Shown here one piece after another: positions 11,816-24,934 of a stretch of 64,000 nt of DNA. Position 1 is the first letter of the stretch. The number at the start of each line of letters is the position of its first letter. The notes under the pieces were generated by a model. It was given only the letters and a program-made list of their open reading frames with translations, was not told the DNA's origin and searched no databases. The DNA lies in the NCBI GenBank assembly GCA_963573305.1, contig OY754339.1, forward strand, positions 89,683,838-89,747,837. Reading direction: 5' to 3'. Origin of the DNA: Pyrrhosoma nymphula. Lineage: Eukaryota; Arthropoda; Insecta; Odonata; Coenagrionidae. A program made the position numbers and the translations under genes.

Positions 11816-13640
11816 TTGCTCAAATATTACAACACACATGAGCCATGGGAACGGTGGCATTCCTTCATTCCAGTTACACCGGTCGCCGACTTCTGGATTT
11901 TCACGCAATAGCAAAAGCCACCGCGCCGAGCATCTCAACTTTTTTCCTCTTTTCCGTTTCTCCCGCTGCGATTATTTTTCAGCGGGTGGGGGAGGGGAAG
12001 GGTATTCAACATGAGCACCACAAATGCGGACTTTTTTTCGGTACAGTGAGGGAAGGCTCTCACATTCCTCCGCCGCATCATGGGAAAATAAGTACAAGGG
12101 TACTGTTTCGGCTTCTACTCCCGTTTCAAAAACGAATTGAACCGAGAATAAATTTATCCAATGAATCGGGCGCGCATTTTATTCACATCAATTTCTGATA
12201 AAATCATTCGTGTACATGTCAAGACTGTAATTGTCGACCGCTTTATTTTTTAGAGGCAAAAATTTGACGGGGGGAATCATGAATCCGTCAAACTTACTGT
12301 ATTGTTTATTTTACCAATTAAATTCATTTTTACGACATCAAATGAGCTGTATTTGCGACCCAAGAAGATTGCGTATACTTTTCAGATTTAACAAAGACCC
12401 CACGTGGAAGGAATGTAGCAGATAGATAATGATGTTAAGAGATACAATGGATATCCAAAATTACGCAACACGAATTTATAAGTATATCCCCTCTGATGCT
12501 CTAGAAATGTCTAAACATCCTATGTATTTCAACATTCTATCAAATTCAAGACACGATCTGGTTTTATATCAAAAAATGTTTGTTAACTGGTGAAAGTAAC
12601 TTTCTTTAAAATAAGTACTATTACTATTGTGGAGTATGCTCACATCTCTATATACCTAGGCAGTACAAATATTTCCGAATTCAATTAATTAGTAGCGAAA
12701 TATATCATTCGCCAGCTCAAACATTTTGACTCAGATTCCCCAGTTTAGCACCAAGTACTTGAAGCAATGAAACTACCCAAGCGTCTGCATCTACTATGAG
12801 TTACAACCAGACACCTTCACTGCATAATCGTTTAAAGCAATACCCGATAACTCAAGTGATCTGGGATTTTTTTGCGTGGGAATATTTTGAATTCTTATTC
12901 TACTCAGCGGGTGACGCTACTAAAATTGCTGTCACGGTTAGCACGGCAGTACCTTTTATTAGTACAAATGAATGTTAATTGGAATAAAACACGTCTCATT
13001 ATCATCATAGGTGTTCTTAAAAATAAATGAAAGGTCCATAGATAGCCCAGCCGATATCATTCTTGAACACGGAGAGTTTGCTCCGACGTTTCGCCATAAA
13101 AAGTTATACTTTCCCAATAAATTGGATCTCTGCGGCGAATAGACTGGCGGATGAGATCTCGGGTTTCCCAAGGTGTTTAAGTGCTGTTCAGTACCGAAGA
13201 TTCGAGGGTTAAGTCTTCCATCGTCTTCAGGGTGAATACAAGAGCCAGGGATTTACGGGTTTATAAACGATTAGAGCCAGGTTCTAGTGGACTCTGATTG
13301 CTTGCCTACCTAAACCGGCAATTAGCCCAGGAAACATCGGTAGCACACGAATAACCCTGTCAACCGGAAGAAAACTCGACATCTTCCTCCAATCTATTTC
13401 CAAAGATCATATCCCTTTTAAAGTCTTCGTATTTAACAACCTTAAAGGTGGCTCTCGGAAAAGCAATTTTATTTCACCTCGAAGTCCAAACGCTGATCAC
13501 TGGGAACATTTACCCTCACTAGAGAGAAACCGAACCTTTACATTGAGAGGAGTGAATCACCAATTCATCACCTTAAGTAGAGCATGTTTCACCCAGCATC
13601 CAAATTGACCGAGCGATCTGAGAGAAAAACTTCAAGGCAC
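11816..13640. other. Non-coding stretch
   Basis: No gene or repeat family recognised. Composition drifts from mixed to AT-rich, with scattered short frames. Confidence 0.4.
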
Positions 13641-13642
13641 AT

Positions 13643-13849
13643 ACATCTACATAATACCCCGCAAGCCGCCTCAAGGGTGTGCGGCAGGGGGTGAGTAGTC
13701 ACCAATATGCATTACACAATACACTAAAGTTAGTGTAACTACGGCTATTGATGCAGTAGCATAAATCGCTATTACTTGTCAGGAGGCGAAGCCTCACAAG
13801 CATGCACTACACTCTAGGTATGCTACCAATGTTAGAAGGACCGTTAGTA
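13643..13849 (-). mobile_element. SINE-A, copy 1 (TAGATG-tailed)
   Basis: Minus-strand copy of a roughly 207-bp family also found at 29361-29569, 51999-52214 and 61733-61914. In element orientation it starts near ACTAACGGTCC, then ACATTGGTAGCATA, then a small hairpin GAGGCTTCGCCTC, then ATGCATCAATAG-like words, and ends with TTGAGGCGGCTTGCGGGGTA and a TAGATG tail. That final 20-mer is identical to the 3' end of the LINE at 36785-37384. No clear box A/B is visible, so the head type is open; it may instead be the 3' UTR of another LINE. Confidence 0.8.
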
Positions 13850-14089
13850 TTTATGTGTATTGCGACTACATAAATGGACAGTGATTCAAGTGTTATGCTG
13901 AAAACATGCATTGCGTGCTGTAAGTACTCGGTAGAATATAAGGATATAAGTATTAGGGAGTGCTACTACTACTACTAATAGCTACGCTATTTATCGACAA
14001 ACGTAGTTACAAGTCTCATTGGCAGCTGTTATGGTCTCTTATCGTACCTACATAAGTTCGTACAGAACCCCCTCCGGCAAGGGCATCAG

Positions 14090-15150
14090 CGCATCTCGAT
14101 GCAAAGCTCGATCAACTCAGGAGAGAGCTGGGTTTCGACGGAATCAAAACGCTCGCGAGAGAATTGCGGGTGCCCTGTCCAAATGAGGAAGGACGAGAGA
14201 CACACAGAGGAAGAAGAATATGCAATTTCATACCGGACAACGTCCTCACAGACAGCCGCGTCCACTTCCTCGTTAGCCCTTTAAATAAAACTCGCCCTCC
14301 TCCTTTGGCGCCCGTGACAGCGACGAGGAGCGGAAAGAGAAAAAGGATGGATGCATTGGAGGGAGAGGAGTACGAACCTAACCCCCTTCTCTTCCATCCG
14401 CCACCCCACCACATATTCCCCAGTGCAAGAAGCCTCACCGACTTGGCCTCACCAGTGCGCTGTAGGGTGGGGAGCGAAGTTTAAACCGCTTCATTTGACC
14501 TACCTCGATCTTCTTACGAAAGTCCAGAGCCACGAAGACCGCGAGGAATGGGAAGGATATCTGCCGCCCTCGGGAAAGCCAATACTTTCATGGTGCTCTC
14601 CTTAGTACGCGCGAGTAATTGAATAGACTTGACCGTGGGGTGGTAAATAAGTGAAGAATGTAAGGAAGACGGTGATGAAGGAGAGTCGTCGGATCTGGAT
14701 GCGCAATGTGCGTACGTGGATGGAGGCGAGGAAAAGGCATCGGAATCGTAAGAAAATAAACAAGTTGAGACAAAAGAGGGGCGGGAGAGCGCGCACACCC
14801 GTGGGAGAGGCTTCGCCAGTGGGCGGGAACGGTGGAGGAGGTGGGGACGGTGATGTGTGGCAGGGGGTGTGAGGGGCAAAAAGGCGAAGGCGGCGGTCGT
14901 CCTCTTGGCATATCCCTCCCACACCGCGCGCACTCTGTATCCGTGGGAACTGCTCCACGCTCGGATGCTGCGGCATGACACGAGCGCCCCACACCCACCT
15001 CATTCCTCCACCCCCCACCCTGGGATGAGGCGGAATCGAGCCTAGGGTAGGCTGGCTGGAATGACATGCGCCACTTATACGTGTGGGAACGTCGCGGGGC
15101 GTGTGGTTTGCGGAGCGGAAAGGACGCTCGAAAATAAAAAGGATGGAGAG
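14090..15150. other. Large GC-rich, CpG-containing island
   Basis: About 1 kb of GC-rich sequence with overlapping open frames on both strands (the longest about 195 residues, minus strand). The translations are low-complexity Pro/Ser/His/Arg with no domain, which fits composition better than coding. It might be a CpG island or regulatory block, or contain a non-coding first exon. Confidence 0.4.
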
Positions 15151-17110
15151 AGATGAAAATTTAAAATATACACGCCTGTGTAGATACAAAGCAGTCCCGC
15201 TCTACTCTTCCTTGAGGAAGGCCAGCTCAGGACTTGCCGAAAATTCGGAATAAATTCTCACGAATGTCCTTTTTGATAAGCTCTACGTTTTAACTGACAC
15301 AAATGTGGCTTTAAGTTGGCAATCCAACACGTAGGGAAACCTATATACATAATCAAATAAAAAACGTTTGGTGAAAGGCCATAGATAAAATAAAAGCTTG
15401 ACAGGAGTGGAAATAAATTTAAAGATCGAAGCCTACTGGAACATATCGGGCTGGTTGCCCTTTCAACAACGGTTGAGGATGAGAACATTCATGTCTATCT
15501 CATATAATCTCACTTTTACCTCTTCCACTTCTTCCTAACGCCTCCTTCAACATCCTCCTCTCCGTCTATTTCCTGATACCTTAGTCCTTTTTTACTAGTC
15601 CCATTGCTTGCCTGCTTACAACTGATCAAAAAATGAAAATTCAGGTGTGCCCTAATCATGTATTATTTTCCCAGATATCAGACTGCCACACATTATGTGC
15701 TAATAGAAAATGCACAGGCAAAAGTAGAGTGGAAAAGAACGGGTTTCACTTCGTAAAGGCATATGGATAAATATATTCCTGTCTCACAAAAAGGAGAAAT
15801 TGTAACAATTTATTTTACCTTAACACCACCGTTGTGCTTCTCTATTTTATGCGTATAATTTTCGTTACTTTCTCCTTCTGTTTGAAGGATATACTTTCGC
15901 ATTTGGGCGGTGGTAAGAATCAATGAATGAGTTACATAAATGTATGTTCATTCATACGCATTTATGGGGATCCCTCCCCCTCTGGCCCGCATAGATCCTC
16001 AGCCTCGGAGTGACGCGTGACCAATTCGGTCAAGAAAGCATGCGTCTCAGTTATGCGGGCGTCTCTTTAATCGTGCCCGTACCTTCACCGGGGAGGCAAT
16101 GACTTTTGCTCCCTCCCCGGGGGCAGGCAGAGAGATAGGAGGGGGCGTTGCGGGAGGGTGGGAGGGGGGAACAGAGGGTGTGGAAGTGAGGCTATCGTGT
16201 AATTCGAATATCTCGCGTGGCGACGAAGAATGCCTTGGACCGACTCGTGGGTAAGTTGAGTAATCAGAGACGGGAGAGGGGAGTGAGTCCTACGTGTAAT
16301 AATAATCACCCAATGACATTCAAAACGGGAGTTTCTGCCCTGGGGGTGCGACCGCACAAGCATTGAAATGTTCACCTTCGGCTTTGAAACGAGTTACTTC
16401 TGCGAGGGATGTCTTTAACTCTTAGGAAAATATTGAAACTTGCTTAACCACTTCACTGGTAGAGTTTCAAATGTTTAGACCTGTAATCCTCATGTCAATA
16501 TCAACAGTAATAATTCATTACACTCAGCCATTCAAGCCTGACGAAGCCGGCAGAATAGCACGGCGAAGGTGCAGCTCAAAACACTAATTATACCGCAGAA
16601 AACCAAAAGATATTTTTATAAAGTAATCATTTATATTCATTATATTTTGTCGGATTTAATGAATGAATAACTTTGTGGTGTTCCATTATAATGTTTGTCG
16701 ATGAATATCTGTTACTAATACCACTTTTATTTAAATTAAGCGACCCGGGTTTCTGTGAATAATCACCATCATCAAGCATTAATTGAGTTCTGTTTATCCT
16801 ATTGTTTCCGTAGTTACGTAACGGAAGGGGAGAAGTAGTTTGAAACGGAGGCCAGAATAGGGGAAAAGGAAGGGTAAAGGTATTCCACTAGACAAGATTT
16901 ATGTATTAAATCTTATGTAGTGGAAAATTTCCATTTCTGTGATTCATTAGGAATTGGTACCTGTGAATACTCCCAGACGTTAAGTCAAAAAGTATGGAAG
17001 ACACAAAAAATGCTTTTTACCCTCCCCTACTCGTCGTCTTTATCTGGAAAATCCCCTGAAAACCATCTGGTATTGACTATTTAAGCAATGTCTTCTACAA
17101 TGCCTGTACC
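15151..17110. other. Non-coding stretch
   Basis: No gene recognised. A GC/purine-rich patch with G runs lies at 16080-16350. The rest is AT-rich. A palindromic CTTCCTTGAGGAAG occurs at about 15207-15220 and a similar word near 33580. Confidence 0.4.
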
Positions 17111-17172
17111 TGATGATGTCGCAAAGCGACGAAACGCGGGTCTTAAGAAATAAATAAAATTTATGTGGAAAT
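17111..17172 (+). repeat. Short retroposon 3'-end-like segment
   Basis: CTGATGATGTCGCAAAGCGACGAAACGCG contains the hairpin GTCGCAAAGCGAC and is followed by AAATAAATAAAATTTATGTGG. A hairpin next to an A-rich tail is typical of insect LINE/SINE ends. No other part of an element is visible. Confidence 0.35.
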
Positions 17173-18147
17173 CAAAGTAATTCACCATTTCATTATGAAG
17201 GAATTCCTCCTAGATACTACCGATACCATTATTTTTACTGAGAGTAGGTACTAATACATTTCATCAAGAGTCAATCGGTATGAACCGGAGTTGTTTAAGC
17301 CCCTCCTTTGCATGTCCCCTTGAGGGTCCTACTCCTCTATTTTCCCTCCACTCCATCCCGTTCCCCTCCTATTGTGATCTCCACTAACTATTCAGCCATT
17401 GTGGCCCCTTCCCACCGCCTCTTAAGAGTGCGCCAACTCAAAGTGCTCTCCACCCCCACTCTCAAAAGTTAAACCCGGGCGATTAATCAGGCAACCTTCG
17501 CAAGGAATTCAGTCATCCCGTCGTGCATGCAAAAAGACTCCGTTTAATGCCTCAAGGTCCACCGCCAGCCCCCATTCTCTCGCTCCGTCGCAGTCGGTAC
17601 AGCACGTGCCTGCGAGCGTGCGTTCATAGCTTGTTACTCCCGCCTCAAGATCTTTCAGAACCTTCCTTGAGGAGGCGCTATTTGAATCCTCGCTCACTTT
17701 CTACCTACCTCGACTCATCTGCGATTGTCACTTGCCATTAAACTCCTCTTTCCTCCCGCTCCGTCTCATCCCTAGGCAGACGGCAAGGACATCGCAGAGC
17801 ATGGTGGCACCTCACCTCCGTAGATCGTGATGTCAGAGAGAGGAAAGTACGCGAGAGTTTGGGGTTAGAGGGGAGAGGGGTCCCTCCTGGAGTCCCTCAG
17901 GAATACCACCAAAATATGAGCAGAACCGTTTTATTATTCTCTTTCGCAGTATTTTACTGATTTAACAGGCCGTATCAATGCCTACCCATATTTCTTTAAT
18001 CGCATAAAATTGGATTTACTCTACCACTATTAATGGTGGTATTAGCAACAGCAATATACAGCGCTCAGTAGCAATCCGAGCTCCACTGGGAAAAAACGCA
18101 AAGAACAGATAGATTTGAAAGATCTAAGGCTTTACCGGCGTATAGCG
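17173..18147. other. Non-coding stretch
   Basis: No gene or repeat recognised. A C-rich portion at 17300-17770 has only short, unconvincing open frames. Confidence 0.4.
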
Positions 18148-18328
18148 ATGTTGGTGGTTGTTCGGGTTCCCGACCGGGTCAAATTCCATTTCTGCCGACG
18201 TTTCGATGAACGAGTCGTTCTTCGGCATGCCCCGAGGATACCTTGAGGATGATGAACGACTCGTTCATCGAAACATCGGCAGAAATGGAGAGATTGACGC
18301 GGTCGGGAACCCGAACAGCCACCAACAT
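18148..18328. repeat. Long hairpin (inverted repeat, about 73-bp arms)
   Basis: Left arm 18148-18220 and right arm 18254-18328 are near-complementary, with a 33-base loop. Both arms contain GGTTCCCGACC / GGTCGGGAACC, and ATTTCTGCCGACGTTTCGATG / CATCGAAACATCGGCAGAAAT. Within it GAACGACTCGTTCATCGAA is itself partly palindromic. It looks like a foldback or short non-autonomous element; I see no convincing target-site duplication. The overlapping frames on both strands merely reflect the palindrome. Confidence 0.85.
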
Positions 18329-20590
18329 TACAGATGGATTTCATCGGTCAGATATCACATAGGGCCCTCCCAATCGAATTGATTATTTTTTATGTAACTA
18401 CCATTCAAGTGGAAAGGGAAAAAAGGAGGCTTCAAATGATTACATCTTTTCGCAAATTACTCACTCTTCCTTTTTATCGCTATAGGTATCTCATGGCTGG
18501 ATAAGGAATGCCTAGGAATAATTTTCAATACAAATACGTGGAAATCGATCCTATACGCGATGTAGTGCTAAGAGGACATTGATTTTAAAGTTTTTCCAGT
18601 AAGGTTGTGGTAATATCTTATAACATTTCACTCTGAATTACTTCTTCTTCCTTGGTTGTCAAACTTTTCAACGCATCATTCCAATTCGCAAGATACGAAT
18701 GGTAATTACCTCATAAGTATACTAGCCACAAATACTTTTTGAATTTCCAGGAAAGATCTATGAGCCGTTTACCGATGCACGTGTAACACAAAAAAGATTT
18801 CGCTCCATCTTCATAAGTTAAAAACTTTGGTGAATGAGTTTAACCAATTTAAGGTCCACAATTTCCCCGTATAATTTCCGATTCATCACAGCTGGGTCAT
18901 TTACAACTCGTCACCCCCTTAATATTTAATGAGCGCCGCAAAAACTTTCTTCCAAGCCTTACGGCCATCTGAAAGTGAACTGAGCGTAGTCACCTTTCAA
19001 ATGACCACCATTTAGCACTTTCTCTTCACCATTTTTATTTCAATTGACGGTGCAATAACCCCTCTGGTTGCCAAACAATTTCGGCGTCTGACGACCGCAG
19101 CCGTGTGTCAAATATTTTTTCTTCGCCCGAATTTACCCGCAGATTCAAAATTCTAGTCCAGACGGTCACTTTTTAACAAAAGCATTTCACTTTCATCTTC
19201 ACATGATTTTTTTCTTCTGTCAGAAAAAATTACCCGTCGATCATCCATTCGCAAAACGATACCCACATCGCCTTCTATATCCCGTTCCCATGTCAACCTG
19301 ACAGTTCTTATGAGTTGGAAGTCTGCGGTCGTGGACGACGCTGGTGGAAGGCTTTGGGCGGTGATGACTAAAAGAAACCAGGACACCTATCCCAGACTTC
19401 CAGAATCACTCTCACCCATCGACTTCTCAGCAGGTAAATGAGGAAGGTATTTAATAGCAGCTGATTTCACCCAACGAAATCGCCTTTTCCTTCGCCAGTC
19501 TCATTAGATTCCTCTTACGACCGCAAGCGTCAACTGGAGCAGAAGGGTTAATGTTTAGCGGGCAAGTGTTTACGTCCCCCTCGGACCTTTTACAACTCTC
19601 ACCTTCCCCAAGCATTTATTTTTTTATTCTACACCCCAAAACCTTTCCTTTTCCGAACAGTAAATCCGTTATCTCCCTTTCTCTCCGTCTCATCTCACTC
19701 TCTTCCTCGCACTCCTATTCTTTTCCTTCCCAGCATCCTTTGTGCCACCGATGGGCGTATCCCCGGGAAACGACCGTGGACTGACTCACGCACGACAACA
19801 ACCGGCTGCTCGCTATATGGAGAGACTTGCCTCTCTTTCTCTATCCATATCTCTCGCCGCTAGTGGAAGAGCGAGCATGTGAGTCTGTGAGTGTGCGTCT
19901 TTTCAAGATACGAGGGCACGTGGATATAGAAGCTAAGTCTGCGCGATACATGCGATTTGTCGACAGAAATTTGCGATTTCGATCAGCCAAGTACTTCGAA
20001 TACGTCTCACTCCGACACCGACTTATTATGCCGCTTCTTTCACATGGGATTGTAAATTGGCGCTCTAAATAACGAATCATCGATACCAAGAGACAAAAAA
20101 CAAAACCAGTCAATCGGTCCTGGTCAAAACTACACTTGTGGTAACATCATTATCTTCGATAATCGAACGAATGGTTAGTGTTCAATTTCTTATCTAATTG
20201 ATTAATTTAAAATGAAACAATGTAAACAGATATGGCAATGGTAGTAGAAGTCATACTAAGAGTGGAACAATTAAACAGCTAAATAGGGCTTGATCCCCAT
20301 ATTTAAGGAGAAAAAACGTAATTCTTTCACCTTTCTCCGTGAGTTACAAGCTGGCTTACAACCCAAAGTCTTATGACCACAAAAAAATGCTTGATACTAC
20401 TTGATTTTTTAAAACGATAAATAAATTCGTTGCCTTTCACTGAAATTGATAGCGTACATACATTATCATGAACTCATAGCATCTCGGTGTCCGAATGTTG
20501 GACAACAAATGATGATCGACTTAATTCGCTCTGTTACATTCGAACGCAAGCAATGCAAAGCCTTTTCTGGGAAGAGCATGCAGGCACCAT
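18329..20590. other. Non-coding stretch
   Basis: No gene recognised. A T/C-rich part at 19600-19740 gives Ser/Leu-rich frames from composition. Confidence 0.4.
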
Positions 20591-21090
20591 TAAATTATCT
20601 TCACGAGGGTGGAGAAGGAGGCTCCGCTAGTATACCTATCTCTCTTTCTGTCGCACACTCCCATCCGGGCAACGCCCATGGCAGCACCAACGCCGCGGAC
20701 AACACCAAGCACCGACACCAACCAACTCCCAGACCATCCACGCCCACGCCAGGGACCCCTTTTCCTTCATTCCTTCCTCCCTATATCCATGTCCAACAGC
20801 TCAAAGACGCCTTAACCCGGGACAAGGCGAGCTGTCTCTTAGGAGGCAGGCATTACCATCTATTTGGGGAAAGGACGCTCCCACACACACAACATCCCTT
20901 GGAGGGCTTCATCTATGGCAGCCCACAAAGGAGCACTTCGGTCGAGCAGACGCGAATGTTGGGAGTAGGACGGGGGAGAGGTATTACACTGGGGCGTCTT
21001 GGGGGAAAAATAATATGGGAGATGGGTTATGGGTCACTGGAGGGTGTCGAAGGGCCAAGCGCCAGAAATGGGACTGGAGATTGAACCAGG
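20591..21090. other. GC-rich island
   Basis: GC-rich block with a 212-codon plus-strand open frame running through it from AT-rich sequence at 20446. The peptide is His/Pro/Thr-rich with no recognised motif and no splice context I can support, so I do not call a gene. It belongs with the other GC islands in this window. Confidence 0.4.
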
Positions 21091-21628
21091 GCGGCGTGAC
21101 TATCAATGTAATTCAGGGACAAGGGGTGAGGGCCATATGATTCCAGTGCCACACACCGAAAACACAATTTAAGTATCAATATTAGGTTTAAGTATTGCTT
21201 TACAAGACCATACAAAACCCCGTAAACTTTGTGATACAGTCATCATAATATCCGAGTTTTACTTAATAAATTTGAGGACACGCGATACTAGTATGCACAT
21301 TAAACTATACAAAGCAGTACACACAAAAGAATTCCATTCCTGAAAAATGTTTAAAATTGGGTATCTTATGCCCCTAGTTGAAGACTTAACGCAAGTATAT
21401 GAATTCATGGTAAGAATAAGAGGGCAAATTAGCATTAATAATCAATATACATCAGTCCACCATGGGACACCTTTACTCTTTTTTTAATTGAGGAGATAAA
21501 TTTTGTGGTTAATTTGACATTATAAAAAAAGCATTGGTCCTGATAGAAAACTAGTTTACATAAGCATCTAAGCAATGTATTAAATATCTGAAGTGACTAA
21601 TAATTCGTGCCACGTACCACTCTCCCAC

Positions 21629-21792
21629 TTTCTGGTTTGACTGCACACTGTTCTCATTACTTTTTGGTCTGTGCCTAGCGGCCGGGGGAACGTGCGAGTT
21701 TCTAATTTGAAGTGGGACGAGTGCTGCATGTATGGTGTGGAATCACCCAGTGCCACACACCCTAGTGATGACACTTCGTAGATGTAGATGTA
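21629..21792 (+). mobile_element. SINE-B, copy 1 (TAGATG-tailed)
   Basis: Aligns with 62077-62267 over most of its length: TTTCTGGTT..., then CTAGCGGC, GGGACGAGTGCTGCATG, TATGGTGTGGAATCACCC and GTGCCACACAC, then a TAGATGTAGATG tail at about 21779-21790. The tRNA-like box B seen in copy 2 has decayed here to AGTTTCTAATTTG. The tail and the GTGCCACACAC word link it to SINE-A and to the LINE copies at 31 and 37 kb. Confidence 0.75.
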
Positions 21793-23640
21793 GAAATATA
21801 GATAGAAATAGCTGGCGAGTTATTTTCCGACCGAGAAATGTTTAGAAATCAAAAGGATTTTTTTCATGACTGACCTTATTCTGAAATAGAGTGATGCCCC
21901 GCGGCAATATTATTTTAGGCGATGTTAGGGTTACTTTTGCAAGTGTCATCCTTTGGGAAAAGACAAGAGTTAGATAGAGGAGGAGGAACGGGCTGTGGGC
22001 AAGCAATGGAACGGCCTGGGCGAAGGGAGAAGACCCGCGGAGCCGTTGACCGCAAGGAGCGAAAGAGCGCCCAACCAAGTAACAAGGGGATCGGTGAGAA
22101 TGTCTGGCGCACCGGCGTTCCAGAACACGTGCGATAGGATAATGTAACCCCGATACCTATCAAGTTACTAAACCTCGCACCGAATTTGCGTCCCGGGTCT
22201 ATGGAAAATGTGAGGCTTGCCAGAAAAGAAACACCCTTATTGGTTTGGCCAAAAATTAGAAAGCATGAAAATGTAAGGGGAAAAAGTTATTGCGGATCAC
22301 CTAAGAGCAGAGCTGAGCGAAAATAAATTTTTAACACTCTTTGCAAAAAATATTGAGGTGACGACGATGATAACGGAATAATTATACTGAGCTTTATCGG
22401 CCACAACCATTATCGATAAAATCAATAACTGCATTCGATGTTAATTCCATTCGATAATTATCTTGTGGATTCAATAATCATCATACCGAGGGATGCATGG
22501 TCACCGTCATAGAGATAGGTCAATAATTAACACGCATATCGACGGGTAAATACCGACACCCGATGTCCAAAGTGCAGATTTTTTAGAACAAATTCATTCC
22601 TGCCTTAAAGGTAGATCGATCTTTGATCTAACTACACGATAGAATCCACTTAATCAGCTATTTGCATGGCCATTTGTCTACCAGTGTATCTCTTGCACTT
22701 AAAAAAAATAGTAAATTGATAAAGGGGGAAAAACAATGAGATAGCAAAAGAGCTTAAATCATTCTCTCGAAGGCTGGAAGAGCATTACAAGTAAGTGGTA
22801 GAGCGCAACAATGTCGAGAGAAATGATATTAATGGTATCGAGGGAGTGACGTGATTGATCAACGGGGTGACGACGTTCATGATCCATTTCGCACGTGGGA
22901 CAAGCGAGGAGAAAATTTAATGCAGTCGTGCGCTAAAGGCGCTGACAGTACGCTTCGACCTCAGCGTAAACAATCACACCTGGCATGTTCCTGGTAAAAA
23001 AGGTTGTTATGTCAGGTTTGATGCATAGAACCGCTCAAAGAGCAAGTAGTACGCTGATTCCTAAACTAACCTCAAGTAAGTAATAAATTTTGATCGCAAA
23101 TAACTTGTGAGAGAGAATGAATTGAGAAACGCTGAGACGCATATACTTACTACCTCTTACCAAGCGAAAACATTATACATGCCAAAATGAACGATACATT
23201 TGAGTAAAGATTAAATATGGTAGGGGCATCAAAGATTCATCAGCAGAAATTAAGATTTTTTCGTGATGATTATCAACCCCGTTTTCAAGATGACCCTTTT
23301 CCTCGTTTAAATATGAATCCGTTTATATCCCTTTGGGCAGTTAAAAAAACTTTGAAATAGAAAACTTGACAGGTTACCTTATCGATGGACATTAAAGTAC
23401 GTTAGATAAGATGGATTTGAACTTAGTCTAAGAGTTGAGGAATTTCTGAGAAACAGCAGTAATTAAAGTGAAGGAAGGGCCGCACTCATGCCTGAATTCC
23501 CTAATCCTTGCCAAAGTAGGCAGCGTCGGGCATATCCGGTGAAAATTCAGCCCATGCCATTGGCTCATGAGTTGACTCGCGGGGGACTAAGTCTATGTAG
23601 GATTAGATATATGAATTATGATCATAGTATCTGAGGTCTG
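21793..23640. other. Non-coding stretch
   Basis: No gene recognised. A GC/purine-rich patch lies at 21960-22130; the rest is AT-rich with several ATCGATAA-type words at 22390-22460. Confidence 0.4.
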
Positions 23641-23932
23641 GTGGCTTGAGAAAATTTGGAAGGACCCCCGGATGCACAACTACGGCAAGCACATCCCAAT
23701 GGATGGTTCCTTCACACCCCAAAGGATTCTGGGTGAAGAGAGAAAATGCGGGAAGAGGTTGCCCTTCTTCTGGGCGGCGACGCCTGGGGATTTGCCGGGG
23801 GGGTGGGTGAGGGGGGGAGGGCAGGGGGGGCAGTGCGGTTTCTGCGGTTCCTCGCGACAACCCTTCGCGCCTCCGAGAATTCCGACCCGCTCCACCTCCG
23901 GGAAGGCACGCAGGGTGAAGAATGCACGGACC
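23641..23932. other. GC-rich island with G runs
   Basis: Strong plus-strand G richness at about 23797-23837 (several runs of three to seven G), a likely G-quadruplex former. Overlapping open frames on both strands are Pro/Arg/Gly rich and not credible. The MITE that follows begins immediately next to it. Confidence 0.5.
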
Positions 23933-23933
23933 G

Positions 23934-24482
23934 GATAGTTTGAGCGAGATAGTTCCCTAGTCAAAATGGAAACCGAATTCGAATACTATTTTTTAATTTA
24001 AGCGTCTGCTAGGAGTATGAATTAAATATTGTAATATCAACGGTGCAAATATATATTCGTATATGCAACAAAAATTCTAAGTAATTAAATTAATATAACC
24101 ACTTATGTCTCTAACTTGACTAATTTTTTCACGCCGTACGTCTAAAAAGCCATCTTAATAAAAGTTTTTTTGCGATTCTGTAAAAAGTACTGCGGTGAGT
24201 ATTCGATTAATTTTATAAACAGTTGAGAACAGTTACGAACTGCAAACAGTTAGTTTTTTTTACGAAATCTAAGTGTTAAAAATTCCTAATTTTTTCAACG
24301 TCCTCCCTCTGGAGCGCATAGCCGTAATCTATCCCAGGTAAAACAGTTATATTTTTAGGCAAATTGCTCGAAAAGTAGTTCGGCAAGGGGTTGATGTTTT
24401 GATATCATTAAAAAGATGAGAAATGTTTCTTTAAAATGACGTCAAATTCTAAGTGAATTGATTTATCGCACAAATATGTACC
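23934..24482 (+). mobile_element. MITE of the TAGTTTGAGCGA family, copy 1
   Basis: Left terminus GATAGTTTGAGCGA, right terminus TCGCACAAATATGTACC (decayed). The interior matches the element at 30160-30714 in the same orientation, including TGACTAATTTTTTCACGCCG, CCCTCTGGAGCGCA and the AGTAGTTCGG-AAGGGGTT block. Length 549 bp with no open frame. The right flank is TTAA, the left is not. Confidence 0.8.
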
Positions 24483-24934
24483 TTAAGTATCTTAAAAGTA
24501 TCCTTTAAAAGTATCCCTGCGTCGCATCGGAGGCACGTGATGATTGGGGATGTGGGAGAGGTCACTGTTCGTTACTCTGATTAGAAGCAGAAAGTATTTA
24601 CTCTGCAAAATACAAATAACTTCGGGTACGCGTATAGTTATCAGATACCTGGAATACGAGCAGCGACTTACTGAGAAGTAAGTACCTCACTATCGTAGTC
24701 CTTTCTCCCATACTATTTACAACTAAATGAGCTTGCGTTTTCTCTTCGTCCTGTCAAAGAAGTCAATATTTTACCCGAATCGCAAGACGCACTATCTCCG
24801 ATAATGGATTGAATTTATAAATACACAAATGTGCCTTTCCCAGATTCTTCCATTAAAATATATTTTAAGTAAAATTACATAACATTTCAGATGAAGTCAA
24901 CAATGTCCGGCGAGATCTGGTGGAACCGCATTAT

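Noticed and set aside
14602..15189. 195-codon minus-strand open frame with two further overlapping frames
   Set aside because: Three frames on one strand are open at once because GC-rich sequence lacks stops; compositions are Pro/Ser/Arg repeats with no family match.
20446..21084. 212-codon plus-strand open frame, the longest in the window
   Set aside because: The frame starts in AT-rich sequence and becomes His/Pro/Gly low-complexity in a GC island; no motif or consistent codon bias.
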